From: Rhizobium sp. RU36D
GTDB taxonomy: Bacteria > Pseudomonadota > Alphaproteobacteria > Rhizobiales > Rhizobiaceae
NCBI RefSeq assembly: GCF_900176345.1
Contig: NZ_FWXU01000006.1
Location: 1-64,000 of the forward strand
Direction: 5' to 3'
Length of the DNA stretch: 64,000 bases
The notes under the pieces are model-generated. The model worked only from the letters and a program-made list of their open reading frames with translations, was not told where the DNA came from and did not search any database. Within the stretch, counting starts at the first letter, position 1. Each line of letters begins with the position of its first letter. Shown piece by piece: positions 17,832-27,907 of the stretch. The position numbers and the translations under genes were made by a program.

Positions 17832-17857
17832 TACGATTTTGCGTGGGAGGAGATTTG

Positions 17858-18841
17858 ATGAAGCTCGTGACATTCAGTTCGGGAGCCCGTGTCCAGCATC
17901 TTGGCTGCCTCACAGGCGCCGGAGATGGTATCGTGGATTTGACAGCAGCGGCGCCTGGGGCGGGGTGGAGTTCGTCCATGCTCCAATTGATCGAAGCAGG
18001 CGAGCAAGGGCTTGCAGAAGCCAGCGCGGCTCTCGCAGACACCGAGCGAACCGGGCGACATCTCGTGGCGTCCGATCTCGTGACGCTTCATGCGCCTCTT
18101 CCGGTCCCTGCCCAGATCCGGGACTTCTCGGTGTTCCCGGACCACATACGCCAGGCACCTTCCGGCATGGCGCGCATTGCCGCGCGACGGAGCGGGAATC
18201 TTGCCGCGTTGGAAACGATCAAGCCGCTCGCGGATATCCCGCCCGTTTATCTGCAGCAGCCGATTTACTACATCACCAACCGTTTCAGCGTCGTCGGTCC
18301 AGACGCAGACGTGGTTTGGCCGGCCTATAGCCGGATCATGGATTTCGAACTCGAATTTGCTGCCGTCATCGGCCGAAAGGGACGCGACATTGCCCGGGAG
18401 GACGCGCTCGCCCATGTGTTCGGCTACATGATTTACAATGATTTTTCGGCCCGAGACACGCAGAATATCGAAATGCAGGGAATGCTGGGGCCGGCCAAGG
18501 GCAAGAGCTTTGACGGGGGCAATGCGATGGGGCCATGGCTTGTCACGGCGGATGAAATCCCCGACCCGCAAAATCTGAAGATGTCGGTTCGGGTCAATGG
18601 CGAAATCTGGGCCGAGGGGAGTTCCGCAGACATGCTGCATGGCGTTGCCGACATGATTGCCTATGTCTCCCGCCACGAAACCATCTATCCGGGCGAGGTC
18701 TTCGGTTCCGGTACGATGGGCAACGGATGCGGTCTGGAAGTGGACCGCTATCTGGCGCATGGTGATGTTGTCACACTGTCCGTCGAGGGGTTGGGTGAAC
18801 TGTCCAACCGCGTCGTTATGGCAGACGGCAGAGCCGCATAG
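17858..18841 (+). CDS. Fumarylacetoacetate hydrolase (FAH) family protein
   Basis: This is a cytosolic metal-dependent hydrolase or decarboxylase of about 327 aa. The C-terminal FAH domain shows the metal ligands in DFELEFAAVIG, the NDFSARD and FDGGNAMGPW segments and the hallmark GSGTMGNGCGLE. The ATG at 17858 is chosen for the ideal GGGAGGAG upstream; an upstream in-frame GTG adds five residues. Family members cleave or decarboxylate acylpyruvates and related 2-oxo acids. Together with the adjacent cyclase-family enzyme and the divergent importer it looks like a small catabolic unit. The exact substrate is not known. Confidence 0.88.
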   Translation: MKLVTFSSGARVQHLGCLTGAGDGIVDLTAAAPGAGWSSSMLQLIEAGEQGLAEASAALADTERTGRHLVASDLVTLHAPLPVPAQIRDFSVFPDHIRQAPSGMARIAARRSGNLAALETIKPLADIPPVYLQQPIYYITNRFSVVGPDADVVWPAYSRIMDFELEFAAVIGRKGRDIAREDALAHVFGYMIYNDFSARDTQNIEMQGMLGPAKGKSFDGGNAMGPWLVTADEIPDPQNLKMSVRVNGEIWAEGSSADMLHGVADMIAYVSRHETIYPGEVFGSGTMGNGCGLEVDRYLAHGDVVTLSVEGLGELSNRVVMADGRAA

Positions 18842-18852
18842 GAGAGGCTTCC

Positions 18853-19626
18853 ATGCCCAGAATTGTTGATATCTCCGTCGCCATCGACAACGAGACCTTT
18901 GCCGATCCGCCGCCGATGCGGCCACGCATCACTTACAAGGCGCATGCCGAAGGGGCGCTGGAGATCGCGGGTCTTTTCCCTGGCCTGAAGCCAGAGGACC
19001 TGCCTGACGGGGAGGGCTGGGCTGTGGAAGACCTACGTATCACCACGCATAACGGCACCCATCTCGATGCGCCCTGGCATTTTCACTCGACAATGGATGG
19101 CGGGAGCCGTGCGATCACCATCGACGAAGTGCCTCTGGACTGGTGCCTGCGGCCGGGGGTGAAGCTTGACTTTCGGACCTTCCCGGATGGCTATATCGTC
19201 CAGGCCGATGATGTCGAGCGGGAGCTTGAGAGGATTGGTCACGACCTGCAGCCTCTCGATATCGTCGTGATCAATACCGCAGCCGGCGCGGCCTATGGCC
19301 GACCGGATTATCTGGGACGGGGTTGCGGAATGGGGCGTGAGGCCACGCTCTATCTGCTTTCCCGCGGCGTACGCATCACCGGAACCGATGCATGGAGCTG
19401 GGACGCGCCCTTTTCCGCGACGCTCAATCGCTATCAGCAATCAGGCGATGCCTCCATCATCTGGGAGGGGCACAAGGCTGGTCGCGACATCGGCTATTGC
19501 CATCTTGAGAAGCTCGCCAATCTGGATCAACTCCCACCCACCGGCTTTACGATTTCCTGCTTCCCGGTGAAGATCAAGGCAGCGTCAGCCGGATGGACAC
19601 GGGCCGTCGCCATCTTTGATGACTAA
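18853..19626 (+). CDS. Cyclase-family metal-dependent hydrolase (kynurenine formamidase-like)
   Basis: This 257-aa protein of the cyclase superfamily (Pfam Cyclase) includes kynurenine formamidase, isatin hydrolase and polyketide-associated proteins among its relatives. The signature HxGTHxDxPxH is present as HNGTHLDAPWH near residues 58-68, giving the metal-binding and catalytic residues. GGAGAGG precedes the ATG, 11 bp after the FAH gene stop, so the two are co-transcribed. The pair would act in sequence on an imported ring or amide compound. No tryptophan dioxygenase is nearby, so the kynurenine pathway is not supported. Confidence 0.88.
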   Translation: MPRIVDISVAIDNETFADPPPMRPRITYKAHAEGALEIAGLFPGLKPEDLPDGEGWAVEDLRITTHNGTHLDAPWHFHSTMDGGSRAITIDEVPLDWCLRPGVKLDFRTFPDGYIVQADDVERELERIGHDLQPLDIVVINTAAGAAYGRPDYLGRGCGMGREATLYLLSRGVRITGTDAWSWDAPFSATLNRYQQSGDASIIWEGHKAGRDIGYCHLEKLANLDQLPPTGFTISCFPVKIKAASAGWTRAVAIFDD

Positions 19627-19699
19627 TGGGACATAGATGGGTGTCGGGCGCCTGCCAATCAAAAGCGTCAATCTATCCGGCGGTCTGGAGGGCCCTGCC

Positions 19700-19767
19700 A
19701 TGCCTCATGCAATCTTCAATCGAAAGGTTGTGATCGTCACCGGTGCTGGTCGCAACGATGGTTTGCT
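19700..19767 (+). pseudogene. Remnant of a short-chain dehydrogenase/reductase N-terminus
   Basis: An ATG here begins about 20 residues with the classic SDR start: a short lead, VVIVTGAGR, then NDG. This is the first beta strand and start of the TGxxxGxG nucleotide-binding motif. The reading then departs from the family within a few codons, where the end of the convergent racemase gene begins. No rest of an SDR (YxxxK etc.) is present, so this is the stub left after a deletion or rearrangement near 19765. Confidence 0.55.
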
Positions 19768-20892
19768 TCAAAAGTGGTCCGGCCGAGTTGAGCCGCTCGT
19801 GCTCCTACGAAGAGTGCGTTGAAGCATCTCCAGGTCGGGCTGGTATCCGCAACCCTTGCTGTCGGTCACCGTCATCTGACCGGCGGCGGACAATCTGATC
19901 GGCGGCGTTGCAAGTTCGCTTGCATAGAGCCGTCCGTCTGGAAAGATGTCTGCCGGATATCCTACCCCCGGCAGCGTGGCCAGGGCCATGGAGGGGCCTT
20001 GGCCGACGGCCGATTCCAGCATGCCGCCGATCCAGAAGGGTATGCCACGCTGATGGCACAAGCGGGCGATCTCGATTGCATTGGTAAGACCGCCGACACG
20101 GCCGTGCTTGATGTTTATGATGCGGGCCGCGCCCGTATCGATGGCCTTGCGTGCACGATCGACCGAGGTGATGCTCTCGTCGAGGCATATCGGCGTTTCC
20201 AGCATGGCCTGCAGTCGCGCGTGGTCTATGAGATCGTCGCTGGCCAGCGGCTGTTCGATCATCGCCAGATCAAGCCGGTCCAGCTCGCGGAACTCGGCGA
20301 TATCATCCAGCGTGAAGCCCGAGTTGCAGTCGATATGCATCACGGCGTCCGGAAAGGCCTCGCGGACGGCGGCGACCATTGTGACGCCGCTGTCGCGCCG
20401 ATATTTCAGTTTCACGCGTGGGTAACCTTTATCCAGCGCTGCCGCGACGAGGTCGATAAGCTGGCTTCGATCCGGCTGGACCGGGATATCGGCGCCGACG
20501 GAAATCGTCGGGTTCGCGCCGCCAATGGCCTGCCACAGGGGCCGATTTTGCATTCGGGTCGAAAGGTCCCACCAGGCGAGATCAATGGCCGCCTTGGCGA
20601 AGTGATTACCCTTGAAAGGGCCGAGACGGTCCTGCAACTCCTGCGGCGTGTTGATCTCCTGGCCCAGCAGAAGAGGCCGGAAGATGTTGGTAATGAGGTG
20701 AAAGCAGCCCTCTGCCCATTCCGAGCAGAAGTTCGGATGGGCGTAAGGCGCGCATTCGCCCCAGCCCGTTTCGTCTCCGAACCGCAAGCGAACCAGGACC
20801 GTGTCCACCTCGCGCATTTCACCAAAGGCCGTCTTCCAGGGATCGATGAGCGGCATCGCGACATGAAAGACCGAGAATTCGTCAATGCGCAT
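19768..20892 (-). CDS. Enolase-superfamily N-acylamino-acid racemase / o-succinylbenzoate synthase-like enzyme
   Basis: This 374-aa enzyme of the muconate-lactonizing subgroup is closest by eye to the NSAR/OSBS family. The acid-base lysines are K161 and K163 (VKLKY), metal ligands D188, E213 and D238, and the opposite lysine K262 in NIKHGRVGG. The GGMLESAVGQ loop is characteristic of NSAR/OSBS. No menaquinone genes are nearby, but an M20 deacylase lies in the adjacent operon, so N-acylamino-acid racemization is more likely than OSB synthesis. The last about 15 residues are atypical and adjoin the SDR remnant, so the C-terminus may have been altered by recombination. Confidence 0.85.
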   Translation of the reverse strand: MRIDEFSVFHVAMPLIDPWKTAFGEMREVDTVLVRLRFGDETGWGECAPYAHPNFCSEWAEGCFHLITNIFRPLLLGQEINTPQELQDRLGPFKGNHFAKAAIDLAWWDLSTRMQNRPLWQAIGGANPTISVGADIPVQPDRSQLIDLVAAALDKGYPRVKLKYRRDSGVTMVAAVREAFPDAVMHIDCNSGFTLDDIAEFRELDRLDLAMIEQPLASDDLIDHARLQAMLETPICLDESITSVDRARKAIDTGAARIINIKHGRVGGLTNAIEIARLCHQRGIPFWIGGMLESAVGQGPSMALATLPGVGYPADIFPDGRLYASELATPPIRLSAAGQMTVTDSKGCGYQPDLEMLQRTLRRSTSGSTRPDHF

Positions 20893-20916
20893 CGTCAGGT
20901 TCCCCGCGTCTTGCTT

Positions 20917-21795
20917 TTAGTTTCCCGCATCCAGTTCACCCAGAAGTTCGCCCAGTTCCTCCAATTGTCTGAGACGCTGGCGCCCCGAATTGCCGGAGGC
21001 AATGCTGACCTGGGTGCAGATGTAGTTGATCAGGCTGACCACCCCGACATAGCTGTCGAACAGCGAGGTGCCGCGCACCTCGCAGGGCAGCACCCACTGC
21101 GCGAACTTGGTGTTGGTGACGGCCTGGCGGTCGGTGAAATAGGCGATCGGTATCCCACGCCCATGCATCAGTTCCATGAACTTGCGCAGCAGAAGCGGTC
21201 GCCTGCGAAAACCGAAGACAAGCAGAAGATCCTGCGGACCGAGATCGCCGGTGTCTTCGATCAGGGTCTGGCCGTCTGATGGCACGAGATCGGTCGAGGG
21301 ATGCACCAACAGGATCTGCCGGCGCGCATAGGCGGCAAAGAAATAGCTGTTGCGAAAGCCGATGCAGACCACGCGCCGCGCCGCGGTGATCCGCGTCACG
21401 ACGTCCTTCACGATCTCCGGATCCAGGCGGGCAAAGGTCTCGCGCAGCGTATGGACATCCCGCTCGAGATGCTGATGAAGCGGGTCCCGCTGTTTCTGCT
21501 TGGGTGCCAGGCCTGCCGTGAGAAAGATCGGATCGCCTGTCGACTGCGCCTCCCGGATCTCCCGCTGCATGTCCTTGAAGCCTTCATAACCCAGTCGCCG
21601 CACGAAGCGGGACACGGCCGCCTTCGAGGCTCCCGCCAGATCGGCCAGTTCCGTGGCCGAACAGAGCAGCACATCGCCCGGATATTCCAGAACCCGGTCT
21701 GCAAGCGCACGCTCGCTTCCCGGCATTTCCTCATAATGTGACTTGATACGTCGCTCGATGGAGCGTGGTGCGCTGTCTGCCTGCTCGCTGGTCAT
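20917..21795 (-). CDS. RpiR/MurR-family transcriptional regulator with SIS domain
   Basis: The 292-aa protein has an N-terminal HTH_6 domain (about 12-85, with ATELADLAGASKAAVSRFVRRLGYEGF) and a C-terminal SIS domain (about 125-260), which in this family usually senses a phosphosugar or amino-sugar ligand. It is followed by the racemase gene on the same strand and is divergent from the peptide-type ABC operon. An inverted repeat in the 140-bp gap is a likely operator. A role in controlling both directions is inferred from position. Confidence 0.92.
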   Translation of the reverse strand: MTSEQADSAPRSIERRIKSHYEEMPGSERALADRVLEYPGDVLLCSATELADLAGASKAAVSRFVRRLGYEGFKDMQREIREAQSTGDPIFLTAGLAPKQKQRDPLHQHLERDVHTLRETFARLDPEIVKDVVTRITAARRVVCIGFRNSYFFAAYARRQILLVHPSTDLVPSDGQTLIEDTGDLGPQDLLLVFGFRRRPLLLRKFMELMHGRGIPIAYFTDRQAVTNTKFAQWVLPCEVRGTSLFDSYVGVVSLINYICTQVSIASGNSGRQRLRQLEELGELLGELDAGN

Positions 21796-21823
21796 GTCCC
21801 GTCCCTTTTGTTGATTGAAACAA

Positions 21824-21853
21824 AAATTTTACTCGATTGACAAGTTAAAATTT
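21824..21853. promoter_or_regulatory. Candidate RpiR operator overlapping an ABC-operon promoter
   Basis: Perfect 8-bp arms AAATTTTA (21824-21831) and TAAAATTT (21846-21853) are separated by 14 bp. A consensus-like TTGACA (21837-21842) sits between the arms and would be the -35 box of the rightward operon; the -10 is weak. Binding across the arms would occlude the -35. Confidence 0.5.
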
Positions 21854-21935
21854 CTGCATCAACCATATTGGCGCGAACCGTGCGCTGACTGACGCGCGGA
21901 TGCAAGGGGAATACAGATCAACTGGGAGTATTCAC

Positions 21936-23498
21936 GTGCAAGCAGATAAGCCGTTTCAGAAACTCACGCTCAGCCTCGCGCTGGGCATCGTCGTGGCCGC
22001 ATCCTCCCTCCAGGCGGCAACGGCAAAGGATATCGTTTGGGCCCGTTATGGCGACATCGACTCGCTCGATCCGCACCGGGCCACGTCAACGCTCTCGCTC
22101 CAGGTCTGGAGCCAGATCTATGACACGCTTCTGGCCACCGACGCCTCGGGCGCGCCGGTGCCAAACCTCGCCAAGAGCTGGGACGTCAGCCCCGACGGGT
22201 TGCAATACACGTTCAAGCTGGCGGAGGGCGTAAAGTGCCATGACGGCAGTGCGCTCGACGCAACCGATGTGAAATACACCGTCGACCGGGCTTTCGATGG
22301 CGCCAATCCCAGCGTCACCAAGGCCAGCTGGGGTCCAATCTCCAAGGCTGAAGTCGTGGATCCCTTGACGGTGAAATTCACGCTGGCGTCGCCATTCGTG
22401 GCCATGATCCCGTTCCTGGCCGACAGCTTCTCCTCTATCCTGTGCGATTCCAATGCCGGCAAGGACGGCTTTGGCAGCACGGTTGCCATCGGCTCCGGCC
22501 CGTGGAAGCTGGAGAGCTGGACCAAGGGCGACAAGATCGTGCTCAACAAGAATGCCGACTACGTCAATCATGGCAAGCTGGCCAAGAATCCGGGCGCTCC
22601 CTACATGGACCGCCTGGTGATTTCGGTCGTTCCCGAACCGCAGACCCGTCTCGCCGGTCTCAAGACGGGCGCGATCCATATTGCCGAGCCTCCGCTCGAC
22701 GATGTGCAGGCCCTCAAGGATTCCGGCGAGTTGAAGGTGATCAGCGCCGAAAATACCGGGCAGAACGTGTTCTGGGAATTCTCGGTCCATCGTCCACCCT
22801 TCAATGATGAGCGGGTCCGCACGGCGGTTGCTCATGCGACGGACGTCCAGACGGCGCTGACCCTGATCTATGGCGATCTGTCGATGCCCGAACAATGCCC
22901 GATTTCGCGCGGGGTTTTCGGCAACGATCAGGAGTTCTGCGCCTCTCACCGGGCCCAGTACGATCCGGAAAAGGCGAAGGCTCTTCTGAAGGAAGCCGGC
23001 GGCTGGGGTCCCGACAAGCCGCTCGAGGTCAACATGCTGGTCTGGACCGGCGGCAAGCGTGATCGCCTGGGGGAAGTGTTCCAGGCGCAACTGGCTGAAG
23101 TCGGCATCAAGGCCAATATCGAGATCATGGATATCGGCACGATGAACGCCCGCGTCCGTCAGGAAAACGAGAAGAAGGACGGCATCGGCAGCATGGATAT
23201 GATGACGTGGTCCTGGTACGACCCCGACATCCTCTATGCCCTCTGGCATTCGCCCGGCGCTTATCGCGGCTACACCTCGCCCGAACTCGACGCGATGCTC
23301 GAAAAGACCCGGGTGCTGACAAACCCGGAGGAGCGCAAGGCCGAGGTGCAGAAGGTCATGGCCTACCTGTTGGACAAGTCGATCCACGTGCCGCTCTATA
23401 CACCGGGCTGGGAATGGGTCTTCGCCTTCCGGCCGGAGGTCGAGGGGTTCCAGGTGGCGCCCTTCGTCTATCCGATCTTCAATGACGTGAAGTTTTGA
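21936..23498 (+). CDS. Peptide-type ABC transporter substrate-binding protein (SBP family 5)
   Basis: This is a periplasmic binding protein of about 520 aa. A GTG at 21936 is preferred because GGGAG lies 7 nt upstream and the signal peptide follows directly (cleavage near LQAATA|KD); an ATG at 21900 adds 12 residues. The SBP_bac_5 fold is clear: DIDSLDPHRAT at the mature start, the KSWDVSPDGLQYTFKL segment and the C-terminal NDVKF. Family members bind peptides, nickel, or acylated or opine-like compounds. The operon partners (M20 deacylase, nearby racemase) point to N-acylamino acids or peptides. Confidence 0.93.
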   Translation: MQADKPFQKLTLSLALGIVVAASSLQAATAKDIVWARYGDIDSLDPHRATSTLSLQVWSQIYDTLLATDASGAPVPNLAKSWDVSPDGLQYTFKLAEGVKCHDGSALDATDVKYTVDRAFDGANPSVTKASWGPISKAEVVDPLTVKFTLASPFVAMIPFLADSFSSILCDSNAGKDGFGSTVAIGSGPWKLESWTKGDKIVLNKNADYVNHGKLAKNPGAPYMDRLVISVVPEPQTRLAGLKTGAIHIAEPPLDDVQALKDSGELKVISAENTGQNVFWEFSVHRPPFNDERVRTAVAHATDVQTALTLIYGDLSMPEQCPISRGVFGNDQEFCASHRAQYDPEKAKALLKEAGGWGPDKPLEVNMLVWTGGKRDRLGEVFQAQLAEVGIKANIEIMDIGTMNARVRQENEKKDGIGSMDMMTWSWYDPDILYALWHSPGAYRGYTSPELDAMLEKTRVLTNPEERKAEVQKVMAYLLDKSIHVPLYTPGWEWVFAFRPEVEGFQVAPFVYPIFNDVKF

Positions 23499-23506
23499 GC
23501 ATCCCT

Positions 23507-23528
23507 GCGCGGCACCCCGGTGCCGCGC
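23507..23528. other. Intercistronic stem-loop after the binding-protein gene
   Basis: GCGCGGCACC-CC-GGTGCCGCGC forms a perfect 10-bp stem between the binding-protein stop and the permease start. Such hairpins commonly protect the upstream mRNA and partly terminate, giving more binding protein than permease. There is no U-run, so full termination is unlikely. Confidence 0.65.
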
Positions 23529-23547
23529 ATCCTCAAGGGGTTGTCCG

Positions 23548-24471
23548 ATGCTAGCCTATCTCTCGCAGCGCCTGGCCATGGGTCTGGCGACCATCTTTGC
23601 CGCAACGGTGGCGGTGACGCTTCTCATCCATCTGGTGCCCGGCGATCCCGTGCAGATCATGTATACCCAGAGCCAGGGCACGACCCCTGAGCAACTGGAG
23701 GAGATCCGCGCGCGCCTCGGGCTCGATCGACCTGTCCTGGTCCAATATGCGAGCTATGTCGGCCGCTTGCTGCAGGGTGACATGGGCGTGACGATCCGCG
23801 GCGAGCAGCCGGTCTTCGACCTGCTATTGGCTCGCCTGCCGAATACATTGCTGCTCGCCTTCAGCGCGATGATGGTGGCGATGCTGATCGGCCTGCCCGC
23901 CGGATTCTGGGCCGCCTCCCGGCGCGGCACCTGGACGGACACCGTGATCATGATGACCGCCATTGGCGGGGTCTCCATTCCGCATTTCTGGCTGGGGCTG
24001 ATCCTGATGATCTGGTTCTCGGTCGATCTTGGCTGGCTGCCGGTCGCGGGTGGCGGTCCGCTCAGCCTCGTGCTGCCGGCGCTGACGCTTGGGCTTTCCA
24101 ATGCGGCCATCGTTGCGCGCATGACCCGGTCCGGCATGATCGACGTGATGGAACAGGATTTCGTCCGCACCGCCAATGCCAAGGGCCTGCCCAAGGCGAT
24201 CGTGCAATACCGGCATGTGCTGCGGTCCGGGCTTGTCCCGGTCGTCACGATGATGGGCCTGCAGTTCAGCTACATGATGGGCGGCGCCATCGTCGTCGAG
24301 AATATCTTTGCCTGGAACGGCATCGGCCGGCTCGCCATCGAGGCGATCTTCCAGCGCGACTATCCCGTCATCCAGGGCTTTATTCTGGTCTTCGCGACGA
24401 CAGTCGTGATCGTGATGCTGCTTCTCGACCTGCTCTATGCCTTCATCGACCCCCGGATCAGGAGAAGCTGA
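23548..24471 (+). CDS. Peptide-type ABC transporter permease, DppB type
   Basis: This is a 307-aa inner-membrane permease. The N-terminal TM (LAYLSQRLAMGLATIFAATVAVTLLIHLVPGDP) and the GxxxGxP-containing segments are typical of DppB/OppB, and the EAA loop reads FVRTANAKGLPKAIVQYRHVLR. AAGGGG precedes the ATG. Its stop codon overlaps the start of the DppC-type gene (one base shared), so expression is coupled. Confidence 0.93.
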   Translation: MLAYLSQRLAMGLATIFAATVAVTLLIHLVPGDPVQIMYTQSQGTTPEQLEEIRARLGLDRPVLVQYASYVGRLLQGDMGVTIRGEQPVFDLLLARLPNTLLLAFSAMMVAMLIGLPAGFWAASRRGTWTDTVIMMTAIGGVSIPHFWLGLILMIWFSVDLGWLPVAGGGPLSLVLPALTLGLSNAAIVARMTRSGMIDVMEQDFVRTANAKGLPKAIVQYRHVLRSGLVPVVTMMGLQFSYMMGGAIVVENIFAWNGIGRLAIEAIFQRDYPVIQGFILVFATTVVIVMLLLDLLYAFIDPRIRRS

Positions 24472-25342
24472 TGGACGTCGTTGATATCGCCGATGTGCCG
24501 CGCCGAATGCCGCGACCGCTCTGGTTGAGGTTGATGCGCAATCCCGGCGGCGCGATCGGCCTGGCGCTCTTGGCTGTGCTGATCCTGGCTGCGCTACTGG
24601 CACCCTGGATCGCGCCCTACAGCCCGACAAAACTGGCAACAGGTCGTCCCCTGATGCCGCCGGGTGCGGCGCATCTGCTGGGCACGGACGAACTGGGCCG
24701 CGACGTCTTCTCCCGCATTCTCTTCGGCGCGCAACTGACGCTGAAGATCGGCACTGTGGCGGTCTGCATCTCCCTCGTCAGCGGGTTGGCTGTCGGTCTC
24801 GCAGCGGCCCATTTCGGCGGTTGGCTTGAAAAGCTGCTGATGCACTCGACCGATGTCCTGTTCTCGTTTAGCGATACGCTGATTGCGCTGGCCTTCGTCG
24901 CGGTGCTCGGGCCGAGCCTCACAAATGCCATGATCGCGGTCGGCGTGGCCGCAGTGCCGTTTTATGCGAGAACGGCCTATGCCAGCGCGCTGGCCGAAAC
25001 CGCCAAGCCCTATTACGAGGGGGCAATCGCAGCCGGTGCCGGGCATGGGCGGCTGATCCTGCGGCATCTGCTTCCCAATATCATGCCGACGATGATTGTC
25101 GTGGCGACACTCGGCCTGTCCAATGCGATCCTCGCAGCCGCGGCCCTGGGTTTCCTCGGCCTTGGCGCACAGCCGCCGCAGCCGGAATGGGGGTATATGC
25201 TGTCCGCGGGCCGCGACTTCATGAACCGCGCGCCATGGCTGATGCTCTATCCTGGCCTTGCGATCGCGCTCACGGTCTTTGCCTTCAACATGCTTGGCGA
25301 TGCGCTTCGTGAGGCCATCGATCCGAAATCGGAGGGTCGCTG

Positions 25343-25343
<1 letters not shown>
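24471..25343 (+). CDS. Peptide-type ABC transporter permease, DppC type
   Basis: The 290-aa permease has the OppC_N-type cytoplasmic lead, a first TM at about 25-45, and five further membrane segments. LLGTDELGRDVFSRILFG is the conserved DppC/OppC motif, and the EAA loop lies around EGAIAAGAGHGRLILRHLLPN. It is directly joined to the flanking permease and ATPase genes by single-base overlaps, so the operon is tightly packed. Confidence 0.93.
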
Positions 25344-26943
<1,600 letters not shown>

Positions 26944-26947
<4 letters not shown>

Positions 26948-27894
26948 CGATCGGTATAGGCGCGATGGGACCCAATGCCGGGCTTGCGGTTTTCCGCACC
27001 CTGCAGATGGCAGAAAGGATCGGAGAGGGGGCAATCGGAGGCTATGCGGTGTTCGCAGCCATCGATAACGAGGGCAAGGTGCACCGCGCCGAGACGCAGC
27101 GCGGCGGAACGACGACACTCTTCACGCGGGGCGAAAAGACCGGTGTCTCGCCGCCGGACGTCATCGCGAGCGCGCCTTTCGCTGCGGTCATGTCCAGCGG
27201 ACCGGATCGCCCCGCACCCCTGTCTCAGTTTCTGCCCGCCGATGGTGAGGTCGGCCTAGTAACAGGTCACCGATTGCCGAATGGGGCGGGCCTGGATGGT
27301 ACAAGGTTGAATGACGCCGTCCTGGCCGCGATGGCACAGGGCTTAACGGCAAGTGCTGCGCTCAGGCAGGTGCTTGACGCCAACCCCCAATCGGATGCGG
27401 GCATGATTGCGTTGGGGCCACGGCGCGGCATCGATCTTATGAACAGTGCGCGGGTGGCGCAGCGCCCGGATCTCGGGACCGCGCTGCTTGCCGGACCGGA
27501 CGGCTCGGCGATCGCCATCCTGCACAATGCCATATGGCCGGCCACCACGCTCGCGCCGCTGCTGGCAGAGACGGGCCTTGAATGCATGCTGCGGTCGCAA
27601 GCGCCGAGCGGCACCGTCGGCATTCCCGCTGGCATTCCGGTGATGGCTGGTGATCGCGATCGGCTGATCGTCGGTCGCGACGGCATTGCCGAAAGGGTGG
27701 AAACGACCGATGCGCGGATCGTGACCGGCCGGCACAATTGCGCTGCGATCTATATCGGGGCGGAGGTCGTCTGCGGCGGTGAGTTGCTTGGCGTCACTGC
27801 CGAAGAACCGAATGTTGTTGTGGAGGATGGCCGCATCGTCACCCTCAGTGGGCAGGACCACTTCTCCATCAATTACAGGACAAAAACAAAATGA
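26944..27894 (+). CDS. Conserved protein of unknown function in the ABC/deacylase operon
   Basis: This is a 316-aa cytosolic-looking protein with no signal peptide or membrane segment. Translation is coupled to the ATPase gene by an ATGA overlap. The N-terminus (GPNAGLAVFRTLQMAERIGEGAIGGYAVFAAI) and the central SDAGMIALGPRRGIDLMNSARV segment resemble proteins that accompany amidohydrolase operons, annotated as DUFs in rhizobia (DUF6963 from memory, unsure). A self-processing or Ntn-hydrolase-like fold is possible but not shown. Its conserved place before the deacylase suggests a role in hydrolysing the imported compound. Confidence 0.6.
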
Positions 27895-27907
27895 CGGGGA
27901 GGAGCCC

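Noticed and set aside
19768..20892. Menaquinone-pathway o-succinylbenzoate synthase
   Set aside because: No other menaquinone genes nearby, while an importer and M20 deacylase are; N-acylamino-acid racemase activity fits better.
19819..21279. Plus-strand open frame opposite the racemase and RpiR genes
   Set aside because: It spans two real genes on the other strand and shows no domain; a codon-bias shadow.
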